In this document: positions 7,627 to 14,367 of the stretch, in pieces | How the letters are laid out: every line of letters starts with the position of its first letter | How positions within the stretch are numbered: position 1 is the stretch's first letter | Origin: Treponema sp. | GTDB taxonomy: Bacteria > Spirochaetota > Spirochaetia > Treponematales > Breznakiellaceae | Assembly: GCA_031258265.1 (NCBI GenBank) | Contig: JAIRNB010000114.1 | Location: 1 to 14,552, forward strand | Length of the DNA stretch: 14,552 nucleotides | Reading direction: 5' to 3' | Position numbers and translations under genes: made by a program | The notes under the pieces: model-generated | The model's input: the letters and a program-made list of their open reading frames with translations, nothing else | Databases searched by the model: none | What the model was told of the DNA's origin: nothing

Positions 7627-9276
7627 ATGACTTATATCGAAAAAACCCTGGGGCAGGTTCTAAGGGAACAGGCCCAGGCCCAGCCGGATCACGAGTTCCT
7701 TGTATACGCCGACCGGAACCTACGCTTTACCTACGCCGAATTCGACCGCCGGGTGGACGAGCTTGCCAGGGGCCTTTTGGCTGTCGGCTTAAAAAAGGGA
7801 GACCATGTGGGCATCTGGGCCACCAACGTCCCGGACTGGAACGTCCTGCTCTTTGCCTGCGCCCGGGCGGGGATGGTCTTTGTCACCGTGAACACTGGCT
7901 ACAAGACCCACGAGCTTGAATACCTTCTTAAACAATCGGACCTGGCCTGCCTCTGCATCATTGACGGCTGGCGGGATTCGGACTACCTGGCCATGGTCAA
8001 CGACCTGATACCGGAACTTAAAACCGCCCCCCGGGGACAGCTCAATTCCCCCCGCTTTCCCTTCCTGAAAAGCGTGATCTACGCGGGCATGGAGAAGCAC
8101 CGGGGCATGTACAGCATGAACGAGGTTTTGCTCTTAGGCCGCCACTACGGCGGCGAAGAGCTGCGGCGCATCGAGGCCGGCCTTAATACCAACGATGTGG
8201 TGAACATGCAGTACACCTCCGGCACCACAGGCTTTCCCAAGGGGGTTATGCTCTCCCACCGGAACATCCTGAACAACGGCCTGGGGATTGGGGACAACCA
8301 GCGCTTTACCGAAAAGGACATCGTATGCCTCCCCGTACCCCTGTTCCACTGCTTCGGCCTGGTGCTGGGGATGATGGCCATTATCACCCACGGCGCCACC
8401 GCGGCAATGCTGGAGTGGTTTGATCCCCTGCTGGTCCTGTATACCATCCAAAAGGAACGCTGTACCGCGGTTTACGGAGTCCCCACCATGTACATCGCGG
8501 AACTCAACCACCCCCTGTTCAAGACCTTCGACCTTTCCAGCCTCCGCACCGGCATCATGGCCGGGTCCCCCTGCCCCATCGAAACCATGCGGCAGGTTAT
8601 CGATCTGATGCACATGGGGGAAATCACCATCTGCTACGGCCTTACCGAGTCCTCCCCCGTCATGACCCAGACCCGCTACGACGACAGCCTGGAAGCCAAG
8701 GTGGAAACCGTGGGCCGCGCCCTGCCCGGGGTGGAGGTTACCATACGGAACCCGGAAACCGGCGAAGAGTGCCCCGTGGGAGTCCACGGCGAGTTCTGCT
8801 GCCGGGGCTACAACACCATGAAGGGTTACTACAAACTCCCGGAGGAAACCGCCAAATGCATCGACGAACAAGGCTGGCTCCACTCCGGGGACTTGGGGGT
8901 TAAAGACACGGCAGGCTACTTCCGGGTAACAGGCCGCATCAAAGACATGATTATCCGGGGCGGGGAGAACGTGTACCCCAAGGAAATCGAAGACTTCCTT
9001 TACACCATGCCCGGCGTCAAAGACGTGCAGGTAGTGGGAATCGCCAGCAAACGCTACGGCGAGGAAGCCGGCGCCTTTATCATCCCGCACCCCGGCATCA
9101 CCATAACCGAAGACCAGGTCCGGGACTACTGCCGGGGCCGGATCAGCCGCTTCAAAATCCCCCGCTACGTCTTCTTCGTAGACAGCTACCCCCTTACCCC
9201 TTCGGGAAAGATACAGAAGTTCATTTTAAGGGAAATAGGAAACAAAAAAGTGCAGGAGCTGGGCGCCGGAACCTGA
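7627..9276 (+). CDS. AMP-forming acyl-CoA ligase (ACSF2/FadD-like)
   Basis: This is a 549-residue member of the adenylate-forming superfamily, which activates a carboxylic acid with ATP and transfers it to CoA. The P-loop YTSGTTGFPKGVMLSH lies at 196-211, YGLTESSP at 337-344, the ribose-binding Asp in HSGDLG at 422, and the hinge GRIKDMIIRGGENVYP at 436-451. The catalytic lysine K528 is in PLTPSGKIQKF. The C-terminal third (ISRFKIPRYVFFV) resembles medium-chain ACSF2-type ligases rather than acetyl-CoA synthetase. The substrate cannot be read from the sequence. The frame stays open upstream to 7300, but that part overlaps the cupin domain in another frame; homology begins at MTYIEKTLGQ, so ATG 7627 is chosen, with a modest GAGAAAG ahead of it. 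It lies 10 bases after the XRE-cupin gene, its likely regulator. Confidence 0.93.
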   Translation: MTYIEKTLGQVLREQAQAQPDHEFLVYADRNLRFTYAEFDRRVDELARGLLAVGLKKGDHVGIWATNVPDWNVLLFACARAGMVFVTVNTGYKTHELEYLLKQSDLACLCIIDGWRDSDYLAMVNDLIPELKTAPRGQLNSPRFPFLKSVIYAGMEKHRGMYSMNEVLLLGRHYGGEELRRIEAGLNTNDVVNMQYTSGTTGFPKGVMLSHRNILNNGLGIGDNQRFTEKDIVCLPVPLFHCFGLVLGMMAIITHGATAAMLEWFDPLLVLYTIQKERCTAVYGVPTMYIAELNHPLFKTFDLSSLRTGIMAGSPCPIETMRQVIDLMHMGEITICYGLTESSPVMTQTRYDDSLEAKVETVGRALPGVEVTIRNPETGEECPVGVHGEFCCRGYNTMKGYYKLPEETAKCIDEQGWLHSGDLGVKDTAGYFRVTGRIKDMIIRGGENVYPKEIEDFLYTMPGVKDVQVVGIASKRYGEEAGAFIIPHPGITITEDQVRDYCRGRISRFKIPRYVFFVDSYPLTPSGKIQKFILREIGNKKVQELGAGT

Positions 9277-9310
9277 GAAGTTACGTGCAGCTTTGGCGGG
9301 TCGGATATAT

Positions 9311-9415
9311 GGGGGGAAGTTTCCCCCCTCACTTCATAGTCCTCGGGCCAAACCTCCGGTTTGGCCCTGCGGTCTATTCCGTTACCCCCCTCAGTGGGGG
9401 CAAACTGTTTAACGG
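9311..9415. repeat. Nested foldback (MITE- or REP-like) in a 240-base non-coding stretch
   Basis: The stretch 9277-9516 has no convincing gene. It holds GGGGGGA/TCCCCCC (9311-9317, 9322-9328), a perfect 10-pair hairpin GGGCCAAACC/GGTTTGGCCC (9345-9354, 9358-9367), and CCCCC/GGGGG (9385-9389, 9396-9400) enclosed by CCGTTA/TAACGG (9379-9384, 9410-9415). AGTTTCCCCCCTCACT (9318-9333) also pairs imperfectly with AGTGGGGGCAAACT (9393-9406) across the central hairpin, giving an overall symmetric foldback. No T-run follows, so it is not an ordinary terminator. Whether it is dispersed in the genome cannot be seen here. Confidence 0.5.
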
Positions 9416-9516
9416 CTATATATATCGCGGAGTTTATGGAACAGACGATTCTTGTCCAGCCCCCGCAACGCCCCCATAGTATTTGCCGCAGCAAAGTTCC
9501 GGGACAAGCCGCTCTC

Positions 9517-9741
9517 TTAAACGCCCACCACGGAGGTAACCTGGGGGACCTCTTTTTTTAGATAGTTCTCAATACCCATTTTCAGAGTCATCTGGGCCAT
9601 GGGACAGCCGCCGCAGGCGCCGGTTAGTTTGACGGATACCGTGCCGTCATCGGCGACCGAAACAAATTCCACATCCCCGCCGTCTGCCTGGAGGGAGGGC
9701 CGTACATTATCAAGGGCGCTCTTTACCTGTTCTTCAAACAT
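9517..9741 (-). CDS. NFU-type (NifU C-terminal domain) iron-sulfur scaffold protein
   Basis: This 74-residue stand-alone NifU C-terminal domain has the characteristic LQADGGDVEFV (17-27), the CxxC pair C43/C46 in TGACGGCPMAQMTLK, and a C-terminal helix. Such proteins bind a [4Fe-4S] cluster, usually bridged across a dimer through the CxxC, and pass it to apo-proteins. AGGAG lies six bases before the ATG, which fixes the start. The gene is divergent from hydF; since the maturation of [FeFe]-hydrogenase needs several [4Fe-4S] clusters, a supply role is possible but rests only on proximity. The small size is normal for the bacterial NFU family. It is not the full NifU of nitrogen fixation, as the N-terminal IscU-like and ferredoxin-like parts are absent. 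Confidence 0.93.
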   Translation of the reverse strand: MFEEQVKSALDNVRPSLQADGGDVEFVSVADDGTVSVKLTGACGGCPMAQMTLKMGIENYLKKEVPQVTSVVGV

Positions 9742-9840
9742 GGATTTCTCCTATTAGTCTTGCTGTAATACTAATATAACATAAAAACGCACAAAAAGAA
9801 AGGGGGCTTGGCAGGGCCGTTAAAGGCGGCTTCGCGCTTG

Positions 9841-9869
9841 TTGTGGTCCCAGGCGGTTCCCCTTATAGT
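9841..9869 (+). promoter_or_regulatory. Candidate sigma-70 promoter for hydF-aspA
   Basis: TTGTGG (9841-9846) and TATAGT (9864-9869) are separated by 17 bases, upstream of hydF in the 186-base gap between the divergent nfu and hydF genes. The predicted transcript would have a leader of about 50 bases containing AAGAGG (9913-9918). I saw no convincing promoter for nfu in the AT-rich part of the gap (about 9757-9800). Confidence 0.35.
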
Positions 9870-9927
9870 GGCAGAATGGGGAGCATGATGTGAAGGGAAA
9901 ATCCGGCGGTTTAAGAGGCAAAGATAC

Positions 9928-11163
9928 ATGAGTTTGAATGAAACCCCGTCGGCCAACCGGGTCCATATCGGGTTTTTTGGCCGGCGGAACGCGGGAAAAT
10001 CGAGTCTCCTCAACGCCCTGACGGGCCAGGAGATCGCCATTGTCTCGGAGACCAGGGGAACCACCACCGATCCGGTGTACAAGGCCATGGAACTTCTCCC
10101 CCTGGGACCAGTGCTGGTCATCGACACCCCGGGAATCGATGATACGGGGGAGCTGGGGGAACTGCGGGTACGCCGGGCCAAACAGGTGTTAAACAAAACC
10201 GATGCGGCGATCCTGGTGGTGGACGCGGAGAGCGGCAAGGAAGGGCAGGACGGGGAACTGATCCGCCTGTTCCGGGCAAAGGAAATTCCCTTCATCGTGG
10301 CCTACAACAAGGGCGATCTGTTCCCGGAGGCCGCCGCCATGGCGGCGGCGGGGGAACAGGCGGGGGAGGCTTCCATTGCGGTAAGCGCGAAGACCGGGGA
10401 ACACATCGAAGCTCTGAAAGAACGAATCGCCCTCTTGGCCCGCAGCGGGGAACCTAAGCTGCGGATCGCCGCGGACCTTATCGGCGGCGGGGACTTTGTG
10501 GTGCTGGTAACGCCCATCGACAAGGCGGCCCCCAAGGGACGGCTGATACTTCCCCAGCAGCAGACCATCCGGGATATTCTGGAAGCCGACGCGGCGGCCA
10601 TCGTGGTCAAGGAATTTGAACTGCGGGAAACCCTGGAACATCTGGGGAAAAAACCGGCCCTGGTGATCACCGACAGCCAGGTTTTTGCCAAAGTCTCCGC
10701 CGATACCCCAAAGGACATTCCCCTTACCTCTTTTTCTATCCTCTTTGCCCGCTACAAGGGCTTTCTTTCCCAGGCCGTCCGGGGGGTGGCGGCGCTGGAC
10801 CGGCTGCAGGACGGCGACCGGGTCCTGATCTCCGAAGGCTGCACCCATCACCGCCAATGCGATGATATTGGCCGGGTTAAGCTTCCCCGGTGGATCAAAA
10901 ACTACACCAACCGGCGGCTGGAATTCGCGTTTAGTTCCGGCGGGGACTTCCCGGAGGAACTGTCCCCCTACAAACTGGTGGTTCACTGCGGGGGTTGTAT
11001 GCTCAACGAGCGGGAAATGAAGTACCGCCAGGGCTGCGCGGAAGATCAGGGAATCCCCATTACCAACTACGGTATTCTAATTGCCCGGATTCAGGGGATT
11101 CTGAAACGGAGTATCGCCATGTTCCCCCATATTTTGGCGGAACTTGAAGGCGGCGAGTCGTGA
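9928..11163 (+). CDS. hydF: [FeFe]-hydrogenase maturation GTPase HydF
   Basis: The product is 411 residues, typical of HydF. The N-terminal GTPase domain has the P-loop GRRNAGKSS (18-26), a switch I Thr in GTTTD, DTPG (66-69), NKGD (127-130) and SAK (153-155). A dimerisation region follows, then a C-terminal cluster-binding domain with the HydF signature: C305-x-H307, 45 residues, then H353-C354-x-x-C357. HydF is the scaffold that receives the di-iron centre built with HydG and HydE and delivers it to apo-HydA. All expected nucleotide- and cluster-binding motifs are present, so the protein looks functional. AAGAGG lies about nine bases before the ATG. hydE, hydG and hydA are not in the window, so they must be elsewhere. 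The gene is followed after 15 bases by aspA. Confidence 0.96.
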   Translation: MSLNETPSANRVHIGFFGRRNAGKSSLLNALTGQEIAIVSETRGTTTDPVYKAMELLPLGPVLVIDTPGIDDTGELGELRVRRAKQVLNKTDAAILVVDAESGKEGQDGELIRLFRAKEIPFIVAYNKGDLFPEAAAMAAAGEQAGEASIAVSAKTGEHIEALKERIALLARSGEPKLRIAADLIGGGDFVVLVTPIDKAAPKGRLILPQQQTIRDILEADAAAIVVKEFELRETLEHLGKKPALVITDSQVFAKVSADTPKDIPLTSFSILFARYKGFLSQAVRGVAALDRLQDGDRVLISEGCTHHRQCDDIGRVKLPRWIKNYTNRRLEFAFSSGGDFPEELSPYKLVVHCGGCMLNEREMKYRQGCAEDQGIPITNYGILIARIQGILKRSIAMFPHILAELEGGES

Positions 11164-11178
11164 AGACTGCGGGGTATC

Positions 11179-12522
11179 ATGCGGATTGAACAGGACGGCC
11201 TGGGGAAAATGGAACTGCCCGAAGACTGCCTCTACGGCATCCAGACAGAGCGGGCCCGGCGTAACTTTGACCTGGGCGATAAAAAGACCGCCCTCCCCCT
11301 GATCTACGCCATGGTAAAAATTAAAAAAGCGGCGGCCCGGAGCTGGCAAAAAACCGGGGCCAGGGCGGCAAGCGGCAGGGAAGGCGTTTTCGCGGCCATT
11401 ATCGCCGCCTGCGATCAGGTCCTGGATGGGAAGGCCGGGGAAGCTTTTGTTACCGGCGCCCTCCAGGGCGGGGCCGGTACATCCGCCCACATGAACGTCA
11501 ACGAGGTAATCGCCAATCTGGCCCTCCGAATCCTGGGGGAACGGCCCGGCGCCTACGACATAGTTCACCCCCTGGATGATGTAAACCGGGGCCAGTCCAC
11601 CAACGATGTATACCCCACGGCCCTGCGGATCGCCGCCATCGGCTTGCTGCGGGAACTAAGCGGACACTGCGCCAAACTCCAGGAGGCTCTACAGAAAAAA
11701 GAGACCGCCTTCGAGGATATTCCCAAGCTGGGCCGTACCGAACTGATGGACGCGGTGCCCATAACCCTGGGCAATGAATTCGCCGCCTATGCCCAGGCCA
11801 TAGCCCGGGACCGTTGGCGGCTCTACAAGGCGGAAGAACGGCTGCGGCAGGTGAACATCGGCGGCGCGGCGGTGGGCCTTGAGGACACGGCGGCGGCGGC
11901 CCGGAATTACCGCTATGCCGTGATTGAGGAACTGCGGGAACTTACCGGCATGGGCCTGGCCGCCGCGGAATACCCCATGGACATTACCCAGAACAACGAT
12001 GTACTGGTGGAAGTCTCCGGCCTCCTCAAAGCCCTGGCGGTAAACCTGGCTAAGATCGCCGGAGACCTCCGGCTTATGAACTCCGGCCCCCGGGGGGGCC
12101 TGGGGGAAATCTCCCTTCCGGCCCTCCAGGCGGGCAGCACCATCATGCCCGGCAAGGTAAACCCCGTGATCCCCGAAATGGTCATCCAGGTTTCCATCAA
12201 GGTTATGGCCAACGATCAGGCCATAGGCATGGCGGCCTCCCGGGGCGAATTTGAGCTCAACGCCTTTTCCCCCCTGATCGCCGACTGCCTTTTGGAAAGC
12301 CTCTCCCTCCTCTGCCGGGCCCTGCCCGTCTTCCGGGAAACCTGCATTGAAACCCTGGCCGCCAACCGGGAACGCTGCGCCGCCCTGCTGGAAAACTCCC
12401 TGGCTTTCACCGCCGCCTGGGTTCCCCGGCTCGGCTACGACAAAGTCCGGGCGGTCATAGAGGAACAGGGCGGCGACCCGGAGAAGGTGCGGCGGGCGCT
12501 GGAACTATTACATGGCCATTAG
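11179..12522 (+). CDS. aspA: Aspartate ammonia-lyase (aspartase), hydF-linked
   Basis: This is a 447-residue fumarase/aspartase superfamily enzyme that converts L-aspartate to fumarate and ammonia. The three superfamily signature regions are visible: GGAGTSAHMNVNEVIAN (97-113), GQSTNDVYPTA (138-148), and the flexible loop GSTIMPGKVNPVIPE (319-333), whose first Ser (S320) is the expected catalytic base. The GKVN sequence favours aspartase over argininosuccinate or adenylosuccinate lyases. It is slightly shorter than enterobacterial AspA. It starts 15 bases after hydF, with a weak GGGG ahead, so it is probably in the same transcript. An aspartase-like gene next to hydF or hydE is known from other hydrogenase maturation clusters. 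Ammonia is a proposed precursor of the azadithiolate nitrogen, which would explain the link (inference). Confidence 0.92.
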   Translation: MRIEQDGLGKMELPEDCLYGIQTERARRNFDLGDKKTALPLIYAMVKIKKAAARSWQKTGARAASGREGVFAAIIAACDQVLDGKAGEAFVTGALQGGAGTSAHMNVNEVIANLALRILGERPGAYDIVHPLDDVNRGQSTNDVYPTALRIAAIGLLRELSGHCAKLQEALQKKETAFEDIPKLGRTELMDAVPITLGNEFAAYAQAIARDRWRLYKAEERLRQVNIGGAAVGLEDTAAAARNYRYAVIEELRELTGMGLAAAEYPMDITQNNDVLVEVSGLLKALAVNLAKIAGDLRLMNSGPRGGLGEISLPALQAGSTIMPGKVNPVIPEMVIQVSIKVMANDQAIGMAASRGEFELNAFSPLIADCLLESLSLLCRALPVFRETCIETLAANRERCAALLENSLAFTAAWVPRLGYDKVRAVIEEQGGDPEKVRRALELLHGH

Positions 12523-12536
12523 GCGGGTCCGGAGGT

Positions 12537-12557
12537 CCCGGGCCGCGGGCTTTGTTC
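12537..12557 (+). terminator. Weak stem-loop after aspA
   Basis: CCCG (12537-12540) and CGGG (12546-12549) form a short stem in a very GC-rich stretch, followed by CTTTGTT. It lies in the 45-base gap between the convergent stops of aspA and deoD. The stem has only four pairs and the T-run is interrupted, so this is a weak call. Confidence 0.2.
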
Positions 12558-12567
12558 GCGCGGCGTG

Positions 12568-13272
12568 TCAGGAAATGGCGGTTTCCAGCGCCGTTTCCAT
12601 CATCCGGGTAAAGGTGTTTTGCCGTTCCTCAGCGCTGGAGCTTTCCCCGGTGACCAGACTGTCCGAGATGGTAAGCAGGGTCAGCGCTTCCCGCCGGTAC
12701 TTGGCCGCCAGGGTATAGAGTTCCGCTGCCTCCATTTCGACCGCAAGGCAGCCGAATCCGGCCCAGAGCTTCCATTCGCCGGGATCTTCGGTGTAGAACA
12801 TATCCGAGGAGACAACGGACCCCACCCAGGGCTGCCAGCCCCTGGAAACCGCCGTGTCGTAAGCCGTCCTGATCAGGCTGAAGGCGGCGGTGGGAGCGTA
12901 GTTTCTGCCCCCGAACCGGATGTTGTTTGCCCCCGAATCGGTGGAGGCGGACAGGGCGATCACCAGATCCCGAAGCTTAATCTCCGGCTGCAGCGCCCCG
13001 GCGGTCCCGACCCGAATGGCCCGTTGAACGCCGTAATCCCGAAAAAGCTCATTGACGTAGATAGAAATCGAAGGGATCCCCATGCCCGTGCCCTGGACTG
13101 ACACCCGCTTCCCCTTGTAGAGGCCGGTATAGCCGAATATGTTCCGCACCGCCGTGTACTGAACCGGGTTATCAAGAAAATTCTCGGCGATGAATTTAGC
13201 CCGCAGGGGGTCTCCGGGCAAAAGGATCGTCTCAGCAATAGCTCCATTTTTGGCTGCTATATGGGTGGACAT
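12568..13272 (-). CDS. deoD: Purine nucleoside phosphorylase, DeoD type
   Basis: This 234-residue enzyme phosphorolyses purine (deoxy)ribonucleosides to free base and (deoxy)ribose-1-phosphate; the family is a hexamer. Residues known from E. coli DeoD fall at the same positions here: H4, G20, R24, R43, R87, the VEME sequence with E179-M180-E181, S203-D204 and R217. The sugar-, phosphate- and base-binding sites therefore look intact. The start is fixed by AGGAGG about seven bases before the ATG. A strong candidate promoter lies just upstream (13306-13334). The gene converges on aspA and diverges from the coiled-coil gene, so it is probably monocistronic. Its role is purine salvage or use of nucleosides as carbon source. 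The E. coli-type SDHI is replaced by SDSL, a common variation in this family. Confidence 0.95.
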   Translation of the reverse strand: MSTHIAAKNGAIAETILLPGDPLRAKFIAENFLDNPVQYTAVRNIFGYTGLYKGKRVSVQGTGMGIPSISIYVNELFRDYGVQRAIRVGTAGALQPEIKLRDLVIALSASTDSGANNIRFGGRNYAPTAAFSLIRTAYDTAVSRGWQPWVGSVVSSDMFYTEDPGEWKLWAGFGCLAVEMEAAELYTLAAKYRREALTLLTISDSLVTGESSSAEERQNTFTRMMETALETAIS

Positions 13273-13305
13273 GGAAAACCTCCTCAGTAGGGTCCATTTC
13301 CTCTC

Positions 13306-13334
13306 AGTATAGAGTTTTTCAGGCCGAATGTCGA
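13306..13334 (-). promoter_or_regulatory. Sigma-70 promoter of deoD
   Basis: Read on the - strand, TCGACA (13334-13329; five of six consensus bases) is followed after exactly 17 bases by TATACT (13311-13306; five of six). It lies about 35 bases before the deoD ATG, leaving a short leader that contains the AGGAGG. Confidence 0.6.
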
Positions 13335-13342
13335 GTTCCCGC

Positions 13343-13380
13343 GTTGCGCAACGTTAAATCTAACCGAAAGGGTTGACAAC
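13343..13380. promoter_or_regulatory. Paired GTTG/CAAC palindromes, candidate operators
   Basis: GTTGCGCAAC (13343-13352) is a perfect palindrome, and GTTGACAAC (13372-13380) repeats the same half-sites with one central base. The second overlaps the -35 of the coiled-coil gene, and the first sits just upstream of the deoD -35. Binding of one dimeric regulator to both is possible but unproven. Confidence 0.3.
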
Positions 13381-13401
13381 TATACAACCATAAGGTAAAT
13401 T
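13373..13401 (+). promoter_or_regulatory. Sigma-70 promoter of the coiled-coil/nuclease-fold gene, probably leaderless
   Basis: A perfect TTGACA (13373-13378) is followed after 17 bases by TAAATT (13396-13401; four of six). A start site seven bases after the -10 falls on the ATG at 13408. No Shine-Dalgarno precedes that ATG (TTTTCCCC), which fits a leaderless message. Confidence 0.5.
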
Positions 13402-13407
13402 TTCCCC

Positions 13408-14112
13408 ATGAGCGAAGAATCCCTGCGTGAGCCGGAAATGGGGCTCACCTTTGAAAAAGTATGGCAAATGTTTCAGGAAACGGACCGTCGGATGCAGGAA
13501 ACGGACCGCCGGATGCAGGAAACGGACCGCCGGATGCAGGAAACGGACCGTCTGATAAAAGAGACGGAACTGCAGATGAAGGAGACGGATCGCCGGATGC
13601 AGGAAACGGACCGTCAGATGCAGGAAACGGACCGCCGGATGAAAGAAACGGACCGTCAGATGCAGGAAACAGACCGTAAAATCAGCAAGCTGGGCAGCCG
13701 CATCGGCGATTTGGTGGAAGAACTCATCGTCCCCAATATTCTGGAAAAGTTCAACAAACTGGGCTATGTTTTTGGAAAAGTAGCCCCCAGGGTCCGCTAC
13801 CAGGATGCCCGGGGCCTCTATGTTGCCGAAGTTGATCTGCTGCTTGAAAACGGGGACGCCGTCCTGGCAGGGGAGGTAAAGACCCAGTTGACCATAGCCG
13901 ATGTGCGGGAGCACCTGAAACGGATGGAGAAACTGCGGCTCTATGCGGACGAGCACGGGGACAAGAGAAAACTCCTGGGGGCGGTAGCCGGAGCGATAGC
14001 GTCCGACAACGTCAAGGCTTTTGCCGTCAAGAGCGGTTTTTTTGTGCTGGAACAATCTGGGGACACGATACGGATCAGTGTGCCCGAGGGCTTCAAGCCC
14101 AGGGAATGGTAG
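13408..14112 (+). CDS. Heptad-repeat coiled-coil protein with C-terminal PD-(D/E)XK-like domain (DUF3782-like)
   Basis: The product is 234 residues with no signal peptide or membrane segment. After a short head (1-23), ten consecutive seven-residue units of the ETDRRMQ type (24-93) form a very regular charged coiled coil. A compact C-terminal domain (about 94-230) follows. It contains VAEVDLLLENGDAVLAGEVK (139-158), matching the nuclease-fold core: D143, then E156-V-K158. This arrangement resembles uncharacterised DUF3782-type proteins of spirochaetes and cyanobacteria. Whether it cuts nucleic acid is unknown; no partner methylase, helicase or toxin is adjacent. The gene has its own promoter and no ribosome-binding site. 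It is divergent from deoD and separated by 255 bases from glnN, so it appears to stand alone. Confidence 0.85.
   Translation: MSEESLREPEMGLTFEKVWQMFQETDRRMQETDRRMQETDRRMQETDRLIKETELQMKETDRRMQETDRQMQETDRRMKETDRQMQETDRKISKLGSRIGDLVEELIVPNILEKFNKLGYVFGKVAPRVRYQDARGLYVAEVDLLLENGDAVLAGEVKTQLTIADVREHLKRMEKLRLYADEHGDKRKLLGAVAGAIASDNVKAFAVKSGFFVLEQSGDTIRISVPEGFKPREW
13477..13686 (+). repeat. Ten tandem 21-base units encoding ETDRRMQ-type heptads
   Basis: Ten in-frame 21-base units encode residues 24-93 of the coiled-coil gene. Units 1-3 and 6-10 are nearly identical in DNA; units 4 and 5 (ETDRLIK, ETELQMK) are the most diverged. Because the unit is a multiple of three and of seven residues, copy-number change would lengthen or shorten the coiled coil without breaking the frame. 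Confidence 0.95.
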
Positions 14113-14116
14113 GGGC

Positions 14117-14148
14117 CGCCGGTCCCCGGAGATGCTCCCGAACCGGCG
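14117..14148. other. Stem-loop after the coiled-coil gene
   Basis: CGCCGGT (14117-14123) pairs with ACCGGCG (14142-14148), with an inner GGAG/CTCC pair around ATG. It begins four bases after the stop codon. No T-run follows, so it may protect the 3' end or act as a weak terminator. Confidence 0.35.
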
Positions 14149-14252
14149 CTAGGCAAACCACATAATTGTAGGAATAAATCAAAAAAATACATTTTAGTAG
14201 CTTTAGAAAATACGCTCCGCTAAATTGGCATGAAGAAATATATTGTGCATTG

Positions 14253-14279
14253 CTAATTCTTTATGTCATATAGAATTAG
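14253..14279. promoter_or_regulatory. Inverted repeat upstream of the sigma-54 promoter
   Basis: CTAATTCT (14253-14260) and AGAATTAG (14272-14279) are perfect inverted copies separated by 11 bases. The centre lies 36 bases before the -24 box of the glnN promoter. It could be the binding site of a sigma-54 activator (NtrC-like) or another regulator, though such sites are often further upstream. It does not match the classical enterobacterial NtrC site. Confidence 0.4.
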
Positions 14280-14301
14280 AGAGCCTTCCTTTGCCGCTGC
14301 C

Positions 14302-14317
14302 TGGCACGGTTTTTGCT
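14302..14317 (+). promoter_or_regulatory. Sigma-54 (RpoN) promoter of glnN
   Basis: TGGCACGGTTTTTGCT matches the full -24/-12 consensus TGGCACGrNNNTTGCW with GG and GC exactly ten bases apart. The predicted transcript start is near 14328, about 40 bases before the glnN ATG, leaving room for the GGAGG at 14356-14360. Position, orientation and gene function all agree, so this is a strong call. The remainder of the 255-base gap (14113-14367) is AT-rich and holds no gene. Confidence 0.85.
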
Positions 14318-14367
14318 GTCTATATTTGTGCCAACAAATTATTTTAATCATAGTATGGAGGATTTGT

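Noticed and set aside
8134..9090. 318-codon open frame on the - strand inside the ligase
   Set aside because: It is antisense to a well-supported adenylate-forming enzyme and its Gly/His/Val-rich translation has no recognisable domain; it is a by-product of GC-rich codon use.
9186..9494. 102-codon open frame on the - strand between the ligase and nfu
   Set aside because: It starts in the intergenic stretch, runs into the ligase 3' end, has no good ribosome-binding site and translates the palindromic foldback; better explained as repeat DNA.
9517..9741. Evidence of a nitrogen fixation (nif) cluster from the NifU-like gene
   Set aside because: Only the stand-alone NFU domain is present, a housekeeping Fe-S protein in many bacteria; no nif structural gene is in the window.
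10189..10986. 265-codon open frame on the - strand inside hydF
   Set aside because: HydF is intact with all motifs on the + strand; the antisense translation shows no family pattern.
13477..13686. Regular direct repeats resembling a CRISPR array
   Set aside because: The units are contiguous with no spacers, are 21 bases long, stay in frame and encode a coiled coil; no cas genes are present.
13360..14055. 231-codon open frame on the - strand across the heptad repeats
   Set aside because: Its repetitive FLHPAVR-type sequence is the antisense reading of the 21-base repeats; the + strand gene has a promoter and a recognisable C-terminal domain.
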